Below, in pieces: positions 5,768-6,574 of a stretch of 6,574 nt of DNA. A model generated the notes under the pieces. That model saw only the letters and a program-made list of their open reading frames with translations. It was not told where the DNA came from and did no database searches. Each line of letters starts with the position of its first letter. Position 1 is the first letter of the stretch. A program made the translations under genes and the position numbers. Source of the stretch: Kiritimatiellia bacterium (lineage in GTDB: Bacteria > Verrucomicrobiota > Kiritimatiellia > SLAD01); NCBI GenBank assembly GCA_007126995.1, contig SLAD01000276.1:1-6574 (forward strand). Direction: 5' to 3'.

Positions 5768-6574
5768 TTTCGATACCGATTGGCCATTATTTTGAGTTGA
5801 TGATTACGTGGATGACCGACAATTGGTCCGGTTTCTTCAATGCGGTGGAGCGACTTGTCGACACCCTGATCGATTTCTTTGAAATGGTATTCTCGTTCCC
5901 GCACCCCTTCGTGATGGTGGCGCTAATGGCCGCCTTGGCATGGTGGGCGACGGGCTGGCGGAAATATGGTTTGGCGCTCTTCACCGTGATTGGTTTTACT
6001 TTGATTATCGGGATGGGGCTCTGGTCCCGTACCATGCAGACACTGGCGCTCGTGTTGGTGTCAACCTTGATCGCCCTGTTCATCGGCATCCCGGTTGGCA
6101 TTTGGGCCGGGCGCAACACCAAGGTGGAACGAGTCGTGCGGCCGATTCTGGACTTCATGCAGACCATGCCCGCCTTCGTTTACCTGATCCCGGCGGTCTT
6201 CTTCTTCTCCATCGGGAAGGTGCCGGGCGCGGTGGCCACCGTGGTTTTTGCGATGCCGCCGTGCGTTCGGTTGGCTACGCTGGGGTTGCGCCAGGTTCCG
6301 CACGATGTGATCGAAGCCTCTGATGCGTTCGGCTGCACGCCGATGCAGCAGCTCTTTAAGGTGCAGTTGCCGATGGCTTTGCCGAGCATCCTCGCGGGTG
6401 TGAATCAGACCATCATGCTGGCCTTGTCGATGGTCGTGATCGCGGCCTTGATTGGGGCCGGCGGCTTGGGCGGACAGGTCGTCCGCGGCATTACACAGTT
6501 GCGACTTGGCATGGGCTTTGAAAGCGGCATCGCCATCGTGATTTTGGCGATGTACCTGGACCGAATCACTCATG
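5764..6574 (+). CDS. proW: Glycine betaine/proline ABC transporter permease ProW/OpuAB (3' end cut by window)
   Basis: The first 270 codons are present with no stop before the right edge. The product is the inner-membrane channel subunit of the betaine/proline ABC importer and partners with ProV. Hydrophobic segments lie near 47-64, 68-86, 91-116, 136-162, 211-233 and 252-265. The cytoplasmic EAA loop that docks on the ATPase is clear at about 184-208 (EASDAFGCTPMQQLFKVQLP). Also typical are DFMQTMPAFVYLIPAVFFF in TM4 (130-148) and the GAGGLG turn (231-236). The N-terminal part before the first membrane segment is about 46 residues, shorter than the roughly 100-residue tail of E. coli ProW and more like OpuAB. 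OpuAB proteins are about 280-300 residues, so probably only a few dozen codons are missing. A ProX-type binding protein would be expected next but lies outside the window. Confidence 0.95.
   Translation, partial: MISIPIGHYFELMITWMTDNWSGFFNAVERLVDTLIDFFEMVFSFPHPFVMVALMAALAWWATGWRKYGLALFTVIGFTLIIGMGLWSRTMQTLALVLVSTLIALFIGIPVGIWAGRNTKVERVVRPILDFMQTMPAFVYLIPAVFFFSIGKVPGAVATVVFAMPPCVRLATLGLRQVPHDVIEASDAFGCTPMQQLFKVQLPMALPSILAGVNQTIMLALSMVVIAALIGAGGLGGQVVRGITQLRLGMGFESGIAIVILAMYLDRITH

Noticed and set aside
1..6574. Mobile elements, CRISPR arrays, tRNA or rRNA genes
   Set aside because: No transposase or integrase motifs, no regularly spaced repeats, and no cloverleaf or rRNA-like conserved segments were seen on reading both strands.

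Overview
The window looks like chromosomal DNA of a Gram-negative bacterium from a saline or otherwise osmotically variable habitat. The Gram-negative call rests on a gene with a cleavable signal peptide and a C-terminal aromatic/Phe outer-membrane beta-barrel ending. The osmotic call rests on three successive genes for compatible-solute (glycine betaine/proline-type) uptake. GC content is moderately high and Shine-Dalgarno sites are well formed. I cannot fix the phylum; marine or halophilic Gammaproteobacteria and Verrucomicrobiota-like bacteria both seem possible.

Layout. Positions 1-867 (minus strand) hold the first 289 codons of an uncharacterised, strongly acidic protein that runs off the left edge. 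A 387-base divergent intergenic region follows (868-1254). It carries an inverted repeat, a direct repeat and a strong Shine-Dalgarno site, but no convincing consensus promoter. Then four plus-strand genes point the same way: a BCCT-family Na+/betaine-type symporter (1255-3048, GTG start), an outer-membrane porin (3177-4427), a ProV-type ABC ATPase with a CBS region (4562-5767), and a ProW-type ABC permease (from 5764, cut by the right edge shortly before its expected end). Structured intercistronic hairpins lie between symporter and porin (3066-3108) and between porin and proV (4452-4487, followed by a T-rich stretch). proV and proW overlap by ATGA and are probably translationally coupled.

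How the genes may work together. The porin could admit betaine-like solutes through the outer membrane. The BCCT symporter (ion-driven) and the ProVW ABC system (ATP-driven) would be two alternative routes across the inner membrane. A periplasmic binding protein (ProX type) is the missing partner and would be expected just beyond the right edge. The most noteworthy points are the porin placed inside a two-transporter osmolyte locus, the reversed charge polarity of the BCCT terminal tails compared with BetP, the intercistronic hairpins, and the uncharacterised acidic divergent gene. Nothing here amounts to a demonstrably new biological system.
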